64,000 nucleotides of DNA from Gari tellinella (Eukaryota > Mollusca > Bivalvia > Cardiida > Psammobiidae), in contig OV277867.1 of NCBI GenBank assembly GCA_922989275.2, forward strand, positions 38,926,070 through 38,990,069, written 5' to 3'. Numbering within the stretch: position 1 is the first letter of the stretch; each line of letters begins with the position of its first letter. A program made the position numbers and the translations under genes. This document shows positions 1-12,700 of the stretch, piece by piece. The notes under the pieces were generated by a model. The model did no database searches, was not told the origin of the DNA, and worked only from the letters and a program-made list of their open reading frames with translations.

Positions 1-19
1 TACAGCTGATACATGTACT

Positions 20-269
20 TACAGTGGAGAATCTGTTATTCTTTCCCAATAAACGCGTTTACGCTAAAACTATTATTTGCAGTGCAAACAGTTTGGAGCC
101 AGATTAGACGCCGGGTAACCCGGCGTCTGATCAGGCTCCAAACTGTTTGCCACCAAGATGAACAAGAATTATCAGAATTATCCAAAAGTTGTTCTTTTCT
201 ACGTTTTAGTGCTTTGCGTTTGCGTACGTTTGCGTTTAAACGGGAAAGAATAACAGATTCTCCACTGTA
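20..269 (+). mobile_element. Palindromic MITE, family A, copy A1 (250 bp)
   Basis: Non-autonomous DNA element bounded by TACAGTGGAGAA and its complement. The outer TA is the presumed target dinucleotide, as in Tc1/mariner-type elements. From left to right: terminal repeat through TTATTCTTTCCC, a spacer with AAACGCGTTTACGC, a central hairpin (84-150), a spacer, then GCGTTTGCG-type repeats and the right terminal repeat. It has no coding capacity; open frames on both strands are by-products of the palindrome. In this list '+' means the AAACGCGTTTA side is on the left. At least nine copies in the window are exactly 250 bp, which suggests one recent burst. Confidence 0.92.
84..150. repeat. Reference copy of the shared central hairpin cassette
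   Basis: Near-perfect hairpin with outer arms GCAAACAGTTTGGAGCC and GGCTCCAAACTGTTTGC, then AGACGCCGGG paired with CCCGGCGTCT around a very short centre. One arm reads AGATTAGACG where the other reads CGTCTGATCAGG, so only a few positions are unpaired. The same cassette recurs in other MITE families with different terminal repeats. Confidence 0.9.
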
Positions 270-546
270 CATATTGCTAGTTTCCAGTGTTATACAGGGT
301 GATGGATTCAGCTCGAGACCTGTACTTACGTTTGTCGTTAAGTGAAGGGCATTCTCTAATGTTGGTATAACTTGTGGCCCAACCCGTTTGCAATATCTTA
401 TTAGCTATTGCTAACTTATATTCAAATATGCTGTAGAAACTGTTTATGTCGATAAATTTAATATATTTGTAATCTGATATTTGCGATAAAATATGGTTAA
501 ATCAAACCGACAAATGGTGATTTGCTCATTATACATGTATATATAC
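270..546. other. Sulfotransferase intron, nothing else recognised
   Basis: AT-rich sequence after the exon 6 donor on the minus strand. I looked for the missing last exon, which should encode the family's GDW motif, and did not find it. It probably lies beyond the left edge of the window. Confidence 0.5.
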
Positions 547-730
547 CTTTGTTCACGAAAGCGCCTTCTGTCTTGTCTGTGTAAAACGTTGCTTCGAAAT
601 AAGCAAAGTTTACTGTCTTGTTGGTCTTCATACCCTCTAGGCTGGTGAATTCCATTATTCTATCTATCTGCTCGTCTGTCAAAACCTTCCCGAGAAAGTC
701 AGCAATCTGTTTGATAGTCCCCCTTCGGTC
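547..730 (-). CDS. Sulfotransferase exon 6
   Basis: 184 nt, 61 codons plus one base. It begins DRRGTIKQIADFLGK after the acceptor TTTATAAG and ends FVNKG at a GTATAT donor. Residues match the SULT segment between the Y-E-D strand and the C-terminal RKG-GDW motif. The arginine of RKG is asparagine here. The in-frame sequence upstream of the acceptor (731-877) is open by chance and not part of the protein. Confidence 0.92.
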
Positions 731-3700
731 CTTATAAAAGTGTAAATATGTATGGTTATCGCCAGTAAAAATTACAAGTCGCACTGGTGGAACAATCAAT
801 TTTGTATTACAGAGGGTATTGGAACCTTGCTTGCATAGTGTATGAGCCGTGTCATGACAAAACCTGCCTCGTTGCATTTCAAACAGAGTAGATCAAGGCC
901 AGCCAGACGCAGCGGCTCGCCTTGATCTACTCTGTTTGAGATCCACAGTCATCTAAATCACTGTAACTAGCAGTATTGTATATGGCATTTGGTAGTGTAA
1001 TCCAAAAACAGATGTAGATGCCGGAGATGACGATGGTGCTTTGTCTGTATATGTACAAGGTTGCAATGCAAAACGGCAGGGTTTGTCATGGCACATCTCA
1101 TATGCTTTAGTCGTCTCCAACGTTACATTATCATTGGTGTGTCTGACATTTCTAATGTGTACACATGTGTACTAACATAGTCATTTTCATTGCAAACAAT
1201 TTAGAGTCAGGTTAAACACAGGGTATCCGACGTCAGATCAGGCTGCAAGCTGTTTGCTACTGAGGTTTAAAACAAATAATCATAATTTTCAAATGGCTGC
1301 CATTTTCTTATTTCATTGTATTTCGTTTGCGTTTAGTGTCGTACTTATGGGAAATAAATAGAGGATCTTGTATGAGTGCTCATTATTCATCATTTTTAAT
1401 AAACGAGTTGACTAAAATAATATGACCCGAGCCTTGGCGAGCGTCATACATTGTATTCATTTTAGTCAACGAGTTTATTAAAAATGATAAATAATGAGCA
1501 CGAATGTGAGCTTCTATTTATCACATAACAAGTTTAAGCATCTATTAAATTGATTGAAGCCGTAGTTTGTAGACCTTCCGCTCTAATATAGATTTTCCGC
1601 CAAAACGTTACGTTGACGTCATTTGGCGTCCCGCTACATGCAGCGCTTGTGGACGAACAGGTTTGGCCGTAGCCCAAAAACGATATTCCACTAGTGGATT
1701 ACGATATTTACATAATGGCTTTATGTCACTCCCAGACCGCAAGTTATGTGATAAAACTCATTCAGGAGCATTCCGCTTTACTTTTATCTTGCTTCAAGCT
1801 GGAATATTTTCCGCCAAAACGTTACGTTGTTTACGTAAACGTCGTCGCAAATGACGTCATTTGGCGTCCCGCTACATGCAGCGCTTGTGGACGAACAGGT
1901 TTGGCCGGAGCCCAAAAAACGATATTCCACTAGTGGATTACGATATTTACATAATGGCTTTATGTCACTCCCAGACCGCAAGTTATGTGATAAAACTCAT
2001 TCAGGAGCATTCCGCTTTACTTTTATCTTGCTTCAAGCTGGAATATTTTCCGCCAAAACGTTACGTTGTTTACGTAAACGTCGTCGCAAATGACGTCATT
2101 TGGCGTCCCACTACATGCAGCGCTTGTGGACGAACAGGTTTGGCCGGAGCCCAAAAAACGATATTCCACTAGTGGATTACGATATTTACATAATGGCTTT
2201 ATGTCACTCCCAGACCGCAAGTTATGTGATAAAACTCATTCAGCAGCATCCGCTTTACTTTTATCTTGCTTCAAGCTGGAATATATCATTAATATCACCA
2301 ATTGTTTTTCGTTCTAGTGTTACTATTGTACCTAATTATCCTCACCGAGCAACTTGCTCCTATAAGATAGCCATTGTCCTAATTTGAAATGTGGCCCGAC
2401 ACAAGCTAGAATGCATACTAAAAAGTATACAGTAAGCCCCCCCCCCCCCCCCCCCCTATTACGACCACTAAATTATGTTAATTATTAGGGGTTAAGAATA
2501 GTTGAATGCTTAAAGCAAGGTGACAGTAAAACAGAAAGCTCCTGTAGGAGCTTTCTGTTTTACTGTCACCTTGTTTTAAGCTGTCACCTGGCTTTTATAT
2601 AAACAATTAGTTTTTTTAGTGGCTTTACAGAGAGGTTTTACTGTATAGTAATTCGTGTTCATGATAGACATCATAGATAAGTAAATAAGCTACAATCACC
2701 TTAACAAGTTTTTCAAATTGTATAAACAGCACATTTGGATCGTTCCGTCTCCCCCAGTACTGGCGGACATGTAAACCCCATGGACATGCAAGAACTATAA
2801 AAAGAAACGAACGTTTACAATGAATGAATGACTTTATTTAACGAGGGTGTCTCATTTAGTCAAACGACTAATCTCCCATGAGGCCCTCCGTAAATGTTTT
2901 ACATTCATATATCAACTATAGATCTATAAACAGAAACAAATAATAGTAAATATATATATACATGTACACACGTCTCTTAGAGTATTAAGTAGAATGATAA
3001 TCCCTTTTCTCCATGGCATGTTAACAGTTCAAAAAGAAAACCAGATGGCCACTTAAAGCAGGTTAAAAGTAAAGTTGAATATTAATGAAGATACATTTGG
3101 ATTTGCTGTCAACGCGGCGTCTGATCAGGATCCAAACTGTTTGACATTTATTTTGAAATATCTTCAGTCATACTGCCTTATTTTTCTAACTTTGAAACGA
3201 CATTACAGACAACAATATTGAAGCAAACGACAATAAAATGGTGAAGGGGTAAACTCTCTCCAGGAAAATTTGATCATGAAAGGGTTAAGATGCTGTATTC
3301 AGGACTTTCTAAATGGTGACAACGTTTCTAAGGGAACGAAACATTAGAAACATAAAAGGTGTAAGAGTGGTGTAAACAATTAAGATGTTACTCTTTCTAT
3401 TACACGACCTTGGCTAACACTATTGAAACTCTGAGTCTGATCAAGTTCAAAACTGTTTGATACTCTGGTTTTTATCATTAATCAGCAAACGACAGCTATG
3501 TAAATCAGATGACGTCATGGCTGTGAATCAGCTTAGAACTTGCATGGTCAGTAAATAAACAACTAGTACATATTTGTTAGGACAGAAAATGTTTTACATG
3601 CCATGCTGGATTGTTTGATCAGACTGTTTGACATCCGCATGCATCTAAGGCATTGTCTGTGTAGATGTATTATATACGGTAATTAGGTAGTGCAGACCAA

Positions 3701-6700
3701 TTTCAGAAACAGAGACAATGATGAAAAAGATGGTTGGTCTGTGCAATGTTGTAATGCAATATGGCTGGTTTTGTCATGGCATGGCCCATTTGTATTTCTT
3801 TCATAGATTTTCAACAGCGTGTCAAATAGTTTGGATCTGGATGAGAAGCCTAACTATACCACAACTCACATGGAACGAAACTGTTACAGTATAGGAGGCG
3901 TTATTCTTTCTAGTTCAAACGCAAACGCAACGCAAACTCATTGCAATACAGTGTAGAAACTGTTAATCGGAGTGGCAAACGATTTGAAGGCTGATCAGGC
4001 TCCAAACTGTTTGCTAAGGAAATACTTAACTTTAGCGTAAACGCGTTTATTGGGAATGAATAACGTCTTCTCAACGTTAGCAACAGTAACTGTTATCATA
4101 TATTCCCATACAGTGGAGAATCTGTTATTCTTTCCCAATAAACGCGTTTAATCTAAAACTATTATTTCTATTTCAAACAGTTTGGAGCCAGATCAGACGC
4201 CGGGTAACCCGGCGTCTGATCAGGCTCTAAAATGTTTGCCACCAAGATAAACATGAATTATCAGAATTGTCCAAAAGTTGTACTTTTCTACGTTTTAATG
4301 CTTTGCGTTTGCGTTTCGTTTGCGTTTAAACGGGAAAGAAAAACGGTTTCTCCACTGTAACGTTTTCTCAACTTTAGCAACAGTTATCATATATTCCAAT
4401 AGTGTGCAGAAAGTTCATGAACTATGTGACGTCAACGATACTTACTATCTTTCTGTGTAAGAAATCTTTCTACATATTCTTGTAGCGTAGGGGCCGGGGG
4501 ATTCTTGATGTAATTCAAAACTTTATACAATGATGTTACGGATGACTTCGGATTTCGGGTAATATATATAATCTGAAATAAAAAACTGTATATTTACATA
4601 CACGGAGTAAACAACATACACACTTCTTCCTTAAACACCGATCTTGATTTTAAACAGTTTAGCCCTTTCATCGAAGAGATGTCCCAAGACACGATTAGAT
4701 GGAGAAATAAATAATAATTGAGACTTTTACAATCTGACTTACGACAACATTTGTAGTACGAAGTTTTATGAAACGGGTCCCTGGTATTGAAAGGGTTAAC
4801 TCTAGGCAGCAACATTTCTTCAAAGATTACATGTAGTTGTTGAAAAAAAAAGTCGTGCGAATAGATTTTGTGTGCGAAGCAGACTTTGTTGGAAAAATCA
4901 TTCAGTATTTACTGCAGAAATCCCAAAATATGTCGTGCCGTACAAATAAGTTTGAGGATTGGTTTACTGATTTTTGTCCACGCATTATTCAACGTTTCCT
5001 TGACACAAGCTCCTTAGGATGTCTTTAACTACGGTGTATAATTTGGCGTAAGAGCCTTAGTGTGACTTTAAATTGTTCTTATAAATGCACATAAATGGCG
5101 ATACAGTAAAACCTCTCTATAACGACCACTAAAGTTTGTTACAAATGGGGAGTTTAAGTCAGGTGACTGCTTAAAGCATGGTGACAGTGAAACAGGTAGC
5201 TCCTTTAGGGGTACCCTATAAGGAAGAGCAATGACCGAATAACTGAAGCTGTGTACATTAAAAAGCACAAAAAATAAGTTCCATTGTTTACATAACCTCA
5301 TAATTTTGGCGTGAAAATACCGATTTTACGTCATTTGCCAATGACGTCATTTTTAAAGTAGGATAAATATATCGGTGTTTTTGTCATTAAGAAATGCAAA
5401 CAGCTGCTGTTTATAAGGTACATGTAAACCAATTTTTTTTTACAATTAATCTCACCAATAAAGAAGAATTTTAGTCGGTTATCATGGTTTCCGCTAATAG
5501 GAAGGCATGCGTCCGTTAAGAACAAATTTTTGAAACGTTTGCTGTCCGGGTTCCAAAGGTTAATTCGCGAATGAAAAATGCATATGCCCTGCCTCCTCTG
5601 CAAAACTTATCCACACGTCCATGAATGGCTTATACACGCATAGAACGTCAATTTTTTCAATGGATTTGGATGGGGCGAATGTAAATATTGGGTAACGGCT
5701 CACCTTTCCTTTGCCATTCTGTAACATTTCCGGTAACATGTAGTGGTGCATGTGGGATTTAATCATCCGCGGCTCTGATGTTGGTAGACTATCCAGATAC
5801 TCCAACCCTCTATAAATATATATGTTACAGTCAATCTGTATAATACGTCATTTCATGAAATGACTAAAAATTACAGGCATTTCGTTAAATGACTTAGTGA
5901 AACAGCCATTTCACGTAATGACTGAAATATTAGTCATTTCGTGAAATGACTGATTACAGAGACTGACTGTAACATATATACAGTGGAGAAGACGTTATTA
6001 TAAAATGTTTGAAAGGACAACCTGTTGATAATTCTTAATTTTTACTTTAAAGGGACTCGCAACCGGATTTAGCATTAAAAATAGTAATTTGTAAATATAT
6101 GTCAAATGCTTATACATGTATATATGGTAAGATTTAGTTTAGGATAATAAATTCTGTTAAAAAATGCATTTCAAAAAAAAAGAAAAGAAGAAGCTCTGGT
6201 GGGATTCGAACCCGTGACCCCCCATGCGGAGACGAACATGAAAAATGAGGAAACGCCTTTACCCCCTCGGCTACCAGCGCTCTCTATATATATGTTTGCG
6301 AATTAACGTACTTCACTGGTAGCGATTGATAGTACTTTATTCGGCTCGGGTTTATGTCTGACCCGTGTAGAGAAGCAACAACAACAACTATACCGTCAGC
6401 TGACGCTATAGAAAAACGATGGAAAATATCTAACAACAAGAAATATCTTTAAAAAAGATATTCAGCGGAATGGGTGGTGGAAATCATGCTGTAGATGGAT
6501 GTGCAAAATTGTATGAAATTGGGGTTTTTCAAAGAATTGTAATATCTTGGATTGAAAAGCAAAAAGTATAGCATATAAATTACTCTGACTAAAAAACTAT
6601 AAATGTACAGAAATGCAAAATAATGATATAACCCATATCCTAGCAACTGATAGGAGATCCTCAGATTAAACTATTGTTCTATATATCAAACTTCATTCAT

Positions 6701-9700
6701 GGAGAGTTTCTTGAAACAAACTATAACTAAATAAACTGTGCATGTCCATCATAACAGAACAGCAGTCTATAACCTCACTCTTGTACATAACTGATGAAAC
6801 AACACAATTGTGTTTAACTCAATTGAGGCCATTTATTATATTGCTATCAATGTATGGTACATTTGTACAAATAGTTAACAGTTAAAATAAATTGGTAGTA
6901 AACCATTATTAAACAAAAAAACCTAGCTACCACTGTCTATCTATAGATTCTATAAAAAGACATCTGCTATCATATCTTAAAATAGAAGCATGATGTCATC
7001 AGCTCAGTAGTACACACACTGGTAAAACTGTCGTGCATAGAGTTTCAGGGCTCCAGATAAGAAGGGAGTAAACTGAACAAATCTAACATTTTCTCACTCA
7101 TTTTAGCACCAAACCCTATGGTGTTACCACTCATTTTTATCGCCTCAAAGAGACAATTCAAATGGGTAGTGACACCATAGGGGTTAATGCACAAATAAAG
7201 AGTTTAAGTTTTAAAATAATTCCCTTATCTGGAGCCCTGGTTACTATCCAAACAGACAATTCAGTTTCAACAGGTGCTCTTAATTCTAAATTTCTGATCA
7301 AATATAATTGGTTGAAATGTGTGGCCAAATAGAAAGTGTGGCTAAATACAAACCAGACAGCTCCGCTGAAAAACTAAGATTCGGTGACGATTCTTGAGAC
7401 TTTTCTTGGACTGATCATATTTTTTAATGTCAGGAGCCAAATAATGCCACAGATTTGCTTTTATTTGAGTATTTTATTTTATTTTGACAAGTATACCATC
7501 CGGTTGCGAGTCCCTTTAAAATTGCAAAAAGTTTGGAGCCTGATCAGACTGGTTACCCGGCGTCTGATCTGGTTCCAAACTGTTTGCAATTGAAATAATA
7601 GTTTTAGTGTAAACGCGTTTATTGGGGAAGAATAACGTTTTTCTCCACTGTATTACGGTTTCAGAAAATTGCTATGGCTGATTTGGTAAAATACATGTAG
7701 ATCTACCTAGTTAAATCAAACCAGATCGTAAATTCTTTCAATAATCTTTTATTTCTTACATTTTAAATTTTATTGGATTGCTGTTTGTTTCGTTTTGTTT
7801 TACTCTTTCACTGTTTTTTATCGTCGGCATTGGTAGTGTCGTCTGCAATATTTTTAAAGTCAGCTTAGAGATGGTTTTTACAAAAGAAATGTCAATACGA
7901 GTGTCAAACAGTTTTGATCCTGATCAGACGGCGCGTTACTCGGCGTCTGATCAGGATTCAAACTATTTTCCAAGTCTCGTTTTGGCGCCGATGGCATTGA
8001 AAGGATAAAACCACTTTTGCCTCATACAAAATTCAATAATGTAAGATACAGACCGATAATAGGGATAGGTTGGGTCTTTATTGTCAGCTAACGGGAACCT
8101 GTGATCCAAGTCTACCGTCGACGCCTTCTCGAAGTCCAAGGTCATAATTAAGTAGGTCATCTGCTGGGTCAGGGTAGTTCCTGTAAAAAGTGATTGCAAT
8201 TCTATCAGCATTTTAGGGCATTTTCATTGACATTTATTAGTACCCTAAACACTTTGACTCTCATTGACGCTTAAAGCGCGTTTGCAAACAGTTTGGATCC
8301 TGATCAGAGGCCACGTAACGCGGCGTCTGATTAGGATCCAAACTATTTGATACTCGTTTTGAAATTTCTTCAGTCATACTGCCGTTATTTACCTTTGAAA
8401 CGATATTGCAGACAACATCAAAATTGAAACAGACGACAATAAAACGGTGAAAGGTTAAAAATCTCACGAACAATTTGGCAGTGAAAGGAATAAGGAGCAT
8501 TATGATCAGGGTCTGCACTGTCAGCATGATGCGGCGTCTGATCATAGTCTACACTGTTTGCTGATAAGAATTTCAATATAACACAAAACGAAAATGGAAA
8601 TTTAGACCAGGCGCCTCTTTGACAAAAAATGGACTGATTAGATATATACATGTAAGCATGGAAGAGTCCAATGGGCGACAATGGGTTAAAATAAGCAAAG
8701 CGTTGTGACATTTTATTTGGTTTATCAGGTGCATCCTGATAAAACCAGCGCGCATCAAACAATTGTCATCCAGATTGCATATCTACAGTGGTAAATGCGC
8801 TGTCCTTTACAGTTTTAACGAAATAGATCTAATGGGGCCTTCACATACACGGAATTTCTACGATTTTCTTACGGATGGCACACATTGGCACACATCCGTA
8901 GTGTTGTTGTGTTTTATTACTGCAGTGTATTATCAGAACTGATGAAAAAGAAAAAAAAAGCAAATTAAATATACATAATTAAATATTTTTCCTGTTGTGT
9001 TTATAAATAATTCCTAAAGTGCCAGTAAAACAAATCAGAATTGAAAGCCCTAGAGAACTTTTATTTTAACAAGATCATGTTTTCTTTTTGTCAATGTGAT
9101 ATTTCACTCTCTGACACTTATTTTGAATCTAGATGCCAACAATTGTTTCATTTACAGTAAAACATATCTGTTACAACCACTACATGAGGTCCCATTGTTG
9201 GTGTGCAAGACAACTTGTCAAGTGGCTGCATTATGCAAGAATATTTACTTATTTAGATAAAAGTAAAGCAGAAAGTCCCTTAGGTGCTTTCTGATTACTT
9301 TCACCTTGCTTTACCCCTTTCCTCCATAGCCAAAAATGCAAATCTCCTATATCCAACTATGTCAAAAACACTGACTGCTTAAATTTAAGTAAGATGAAAG
9401 TAACTTTTAGCAATGAGCTCCTGTCAGAGCTTTTTGCTTTACTTTAATCTTGCTTTGACCTACCCCATGTGTTCAAAACAGTCACTGGGTAACAAGTACT
9501 CATTTGATATCCTTATACAGAGGGGTAGGTAGAGGTGCTGTAGGCACTTCTGTGGAGGAAAGGGTGAAGCTTTTGTCTGTCTTTAAAATACAGCAAATAG
9601 TTAGATCAGAAGTGATTGTAATAAGAGCTGTTTTAGTGTTATTGAATGTATCCAAATGAACAGTCTTTTATGGTATTCAATACAATTGGCATCATAAGTT

Positions 9701-12700
9701 AAAGCAAACTGAAAGTAAAACAGAGTTTTTACCTGAGCATTCTGATTTACTTTTGATTTGGCTTTTAGCAATACACTGCATTATACAGTTTAATACAGGG
9801 ACAAGTGGTTTAAGATTTGGGCAGGTGATATTTGCATCAAAATTAAGAACCTGTGTTTCATCTTGGCATTAAAACACGTGTAGGAGTTGAGTTACCTAGT
9901 AATTAAATAATGAGGTCGAATTTTGTTACCGGAGTGGACTAGTCTTCTAGTCTCTGATAATCTGACAATTTGATAGCCTATGATAGGCTACATTTGCACT
10001 ACTGACATCTCATAACAATTAATTAAATTAATTAGACTGCAACAGAATGCAAGTTTTGACCACACAAACTGTTTTTCGCATCATCTTTATGCCCCCGCAC
10101 GACTTAGTCGGGGGTATATTGTTTTTGGTCTGTTTGTTTGTCTGTACACAACTTTAATCTTGGCCATAACTTTTGAACAGCATGGGATAGAGACTTTATA
10201 TTTTGTATGTGTACTCACCTCAAGAAGCTCTTGAGGTCAGTACAACTTGGGTCATGTCTTGCGCAGAGGTCAATGTCATTTAGAGGTTAAATCGGATGAA
10301 AAGGGAGATAACTCATCCTATATTATTTCAAGTGAATAGGAAGGGAGATAACTCATCCTAACTGGCCATAACTCTTTGATCATGTGATCATTTCTTAATT
10401 TAGAAATAAGTTTATGAATTTACTTGAAAGCCAAATGAATACATTGCAGTGACAAAAACCTCGGCCGTCGGGGGCATTTGTCACTTTCTGTGACACCATT
10501 CTTGTTCGTCATCCTATTTTTATTAGTTCACCCGAGACTTTGCAAGTGAACTATAGTGATCAGTAGATGTCTGTTGTCCGTCAACATTTGGTTTGGTACA
10601 CTCTAGCGGCCATAGATGTACCCCTAGTATCAAGATCATATTTGCTCAGGATACATCTTGAAGCGTTATACATGTAGCCCCACTTTGAATATTGGTCGTA
10701 TGAGGTCAAAAAGCAGGCCATAATGTCATATCTTATAATTTATTAAGACTAGGTAAAATTACCACAATATTGTCAAAATCAGGAAGCATTAAGTTTTACT
10801 TATTAGTACAATTTTGCTTTTTTTCCGTCCATAGGCAAAGCCTAAATACATATTAATTAAGTAGGTCATCTGCTGGGTCAGGGTAGTTCCTGTAAAAAGT
10901 GATTGCAATTCTATCAGCATTTTAGGGCATTTTCATTGACATTTATTAGTACCCTAAACACTTTGACTCTCATTGACGCTTAAAGCGCGTTTGCAAACAG
11001 TTTGGATCCTGATCAGAGGCCACGTAACGCGGCGTCTGATTAGGATCCAAACTATTTGATACTCGTTTTGAAATTTCTTCAGTCATACTGCCGTTATTTA
11101 CCTTTGAAACGATATTGCAGACAACATCAAAATTGAAACAGACGACAATAAAACGGTGAAAGGTTAAAAATCTCACGAACAATTTGGCAGTGAAAGGAAT
11201 AAGGAGCATTATGATCAGGGTCTGCACTGTCAGCATGATGCGGCGTCTGATCATAGTCTACACTGTTTGCTGATAAGAATTTCAATATAACACAAAACGA
11301 AAATGGAAATTTAGACCAGGCGCCTCTTTGACAAAAAATGGACTGATTAGATATATACATGTAAGCATGGAAGAGTCCAATGGGCGACAATGGGTTAAAA
11401 TAAGCAAAGCGTTGTGACATTTTATTTGGTTTATCAGGTGCATCCTGATAAAACCAGCGCGCATCAAACAATTGTCATCCAGATTGCATATCTACAGTGG
11501 TAAATGCGCTGTCCTTTACAGTTTTAACGAAATAGATCTAATGGGGCCTTCACATACACGGAATTTCTACGATTTTCTTACGGATGGCACACATTGGCAC
11601 ACATCCGTAAAAGTTTACGGTTTCTTACGATATATGCCACTTGTAAGAGTGAATTAAGATGTGTTACGAGTTGTTACGAGTTGTTACGGGCTATTTACGG
11701 TATCTTACGAGTTATTACGATATGTTTACGACAAAACTCCGCGTCCTATAGCAGTCGCACCTGGTTTTCTCTACTTGCACGCTCTTTCATTTAAAGGGTC
11801 ACTCAATATAATTTTGACTGTACTTGCCCCTTCACCGCCATAGCCCGAATACAATGATACTTGCAAAAGGTTTGGATCCAGATCTGGCATCGCGTGACGC
11901 GGCACCTGGTCAAGTTCCAAACTGCTTGACACTCAATGTTGCACTCCTTAAATCAAAAAACCTAAAATTAAAATTTGAGAAATAAACGTACACGAATTGT
12001 TCAAAGCTCGTTACGTGATGACAGTGAAGGGGCTTTATCGTAAACAATACGTAATATTACCGCCTGCAACAATTATTTCAAATTACTGCTATAATATTAT
12101 TTTTTTCTTCAAAAATTTCTCAAAATATAAGATTAGAGTCTCAATTTGAGTAAGTCCTGATGTGAGTTGTCGCCACGTGCGGTTTAATCTGGATATAAAC
12201 TGTTTGCAAATGTTAGGGTTACGTGCTGTTACGTTCGATTTGCGATTAAGTTGCGGATTGTAACGGATTATTTACGTGTTGTTTACGGAGAAGTCCATCC
12301 GTGGTCTATCGTAGTCTATCGTAAACAAGTTTTTGACATGTCAAAAAAAAAGATTTTCGTCTTACGGAGGCTTACGGATGTCGTCGAGTTTTGCGGATGG
12401 TAACGGATTGTTTACGGACGTCTGCGATGTGTTTGCGGATGTTAACGAGTTATTTCCGGACTATTTGCGATTGACTACGGTTTGGTGATCCGTTAGAACT
12501 CGTAAGAAACATCCGTGTATGTGAACGCACCTTTATGAGTTGTTACGATTTACCTAAGAGCACTGACGTGTTTGACCTTTTCAGTACCAAAAAGTATTCA
12601 ATTTCAAATGTGTCATCATTCGACAACTGGCATGAAGTGATAGAACATCGATATGACTGAAATAACAGTTCACTTAGATTTTTGTGGTCTTTTTTGGCAA

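Larger units (their letters stand above)
6051..7515 (-). mobile_element. TTAA-flanked DNA element K, long copy, with tRNA-like module
   Basis: Terminal inverted repeats AGGGACTCGCAACCGGAT (6051) and its complement ending at 7515, both flanked by TTAA (6047-6050 and 7516-7519). TTAA targets are used by piggyBac-like and Kolobok-like transposons. A shorter relative is at 55921-56458. Compared with it, this copy has about 930 extra bases between roughly 6437 and 7370, themselves bounded by TTCAGCGGA and TCCGCTGAA. No transposase is recognisable. Confidence 0.85.
5979..7652 (-). mobile_element. Family A MITE (A4) interrupted by a TTAA element
   Basis: The left piece starts TACAGTGGAGAAGACGTTAT (5979) and the right piece ends TTCTCCACTGTA (7652). 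Between them a 1465-bp element (6051-7515) sits at a duplicated TTAA. The right piece retains half the hairpin pair around GTTACCCGGCGTCTGATC and AAACGCGTTTATTGGGG. Confidence 0.85.
8145..8900. repeat. 756-bp direct duplication, copy 1
   Basis: Matches 10854-11609 at a constant offset of 2709 with no difference seen by eye. It holds the start of sulfotransferase exon 2, family B and C MITEs and the first 68 bp of a Harbinger-like element whose remainder is present only beyond copy 2. Confidence 0.92.

Noticed and set aside
36..345. Open frames of 60-130 codons on both strands within MITE copies, with recurring peptides such as NSLEPDQTP
   Set aside because: They follow the palindrome, occur on both strands and at every family A or B copy, and have no codon or start context. 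They are products of the repeat.
5560..5703. In-frame extension of sulfotransferase exon 3 containing CVYKPFMDVWISF
   Set aside because: It resembles a SULT strand, but there is a near-consensus donor at GTGAGC and exon 4 supplies the expected IIYITRNPK in phase. I treat the extension as intron; RNA evidence could reverse this.
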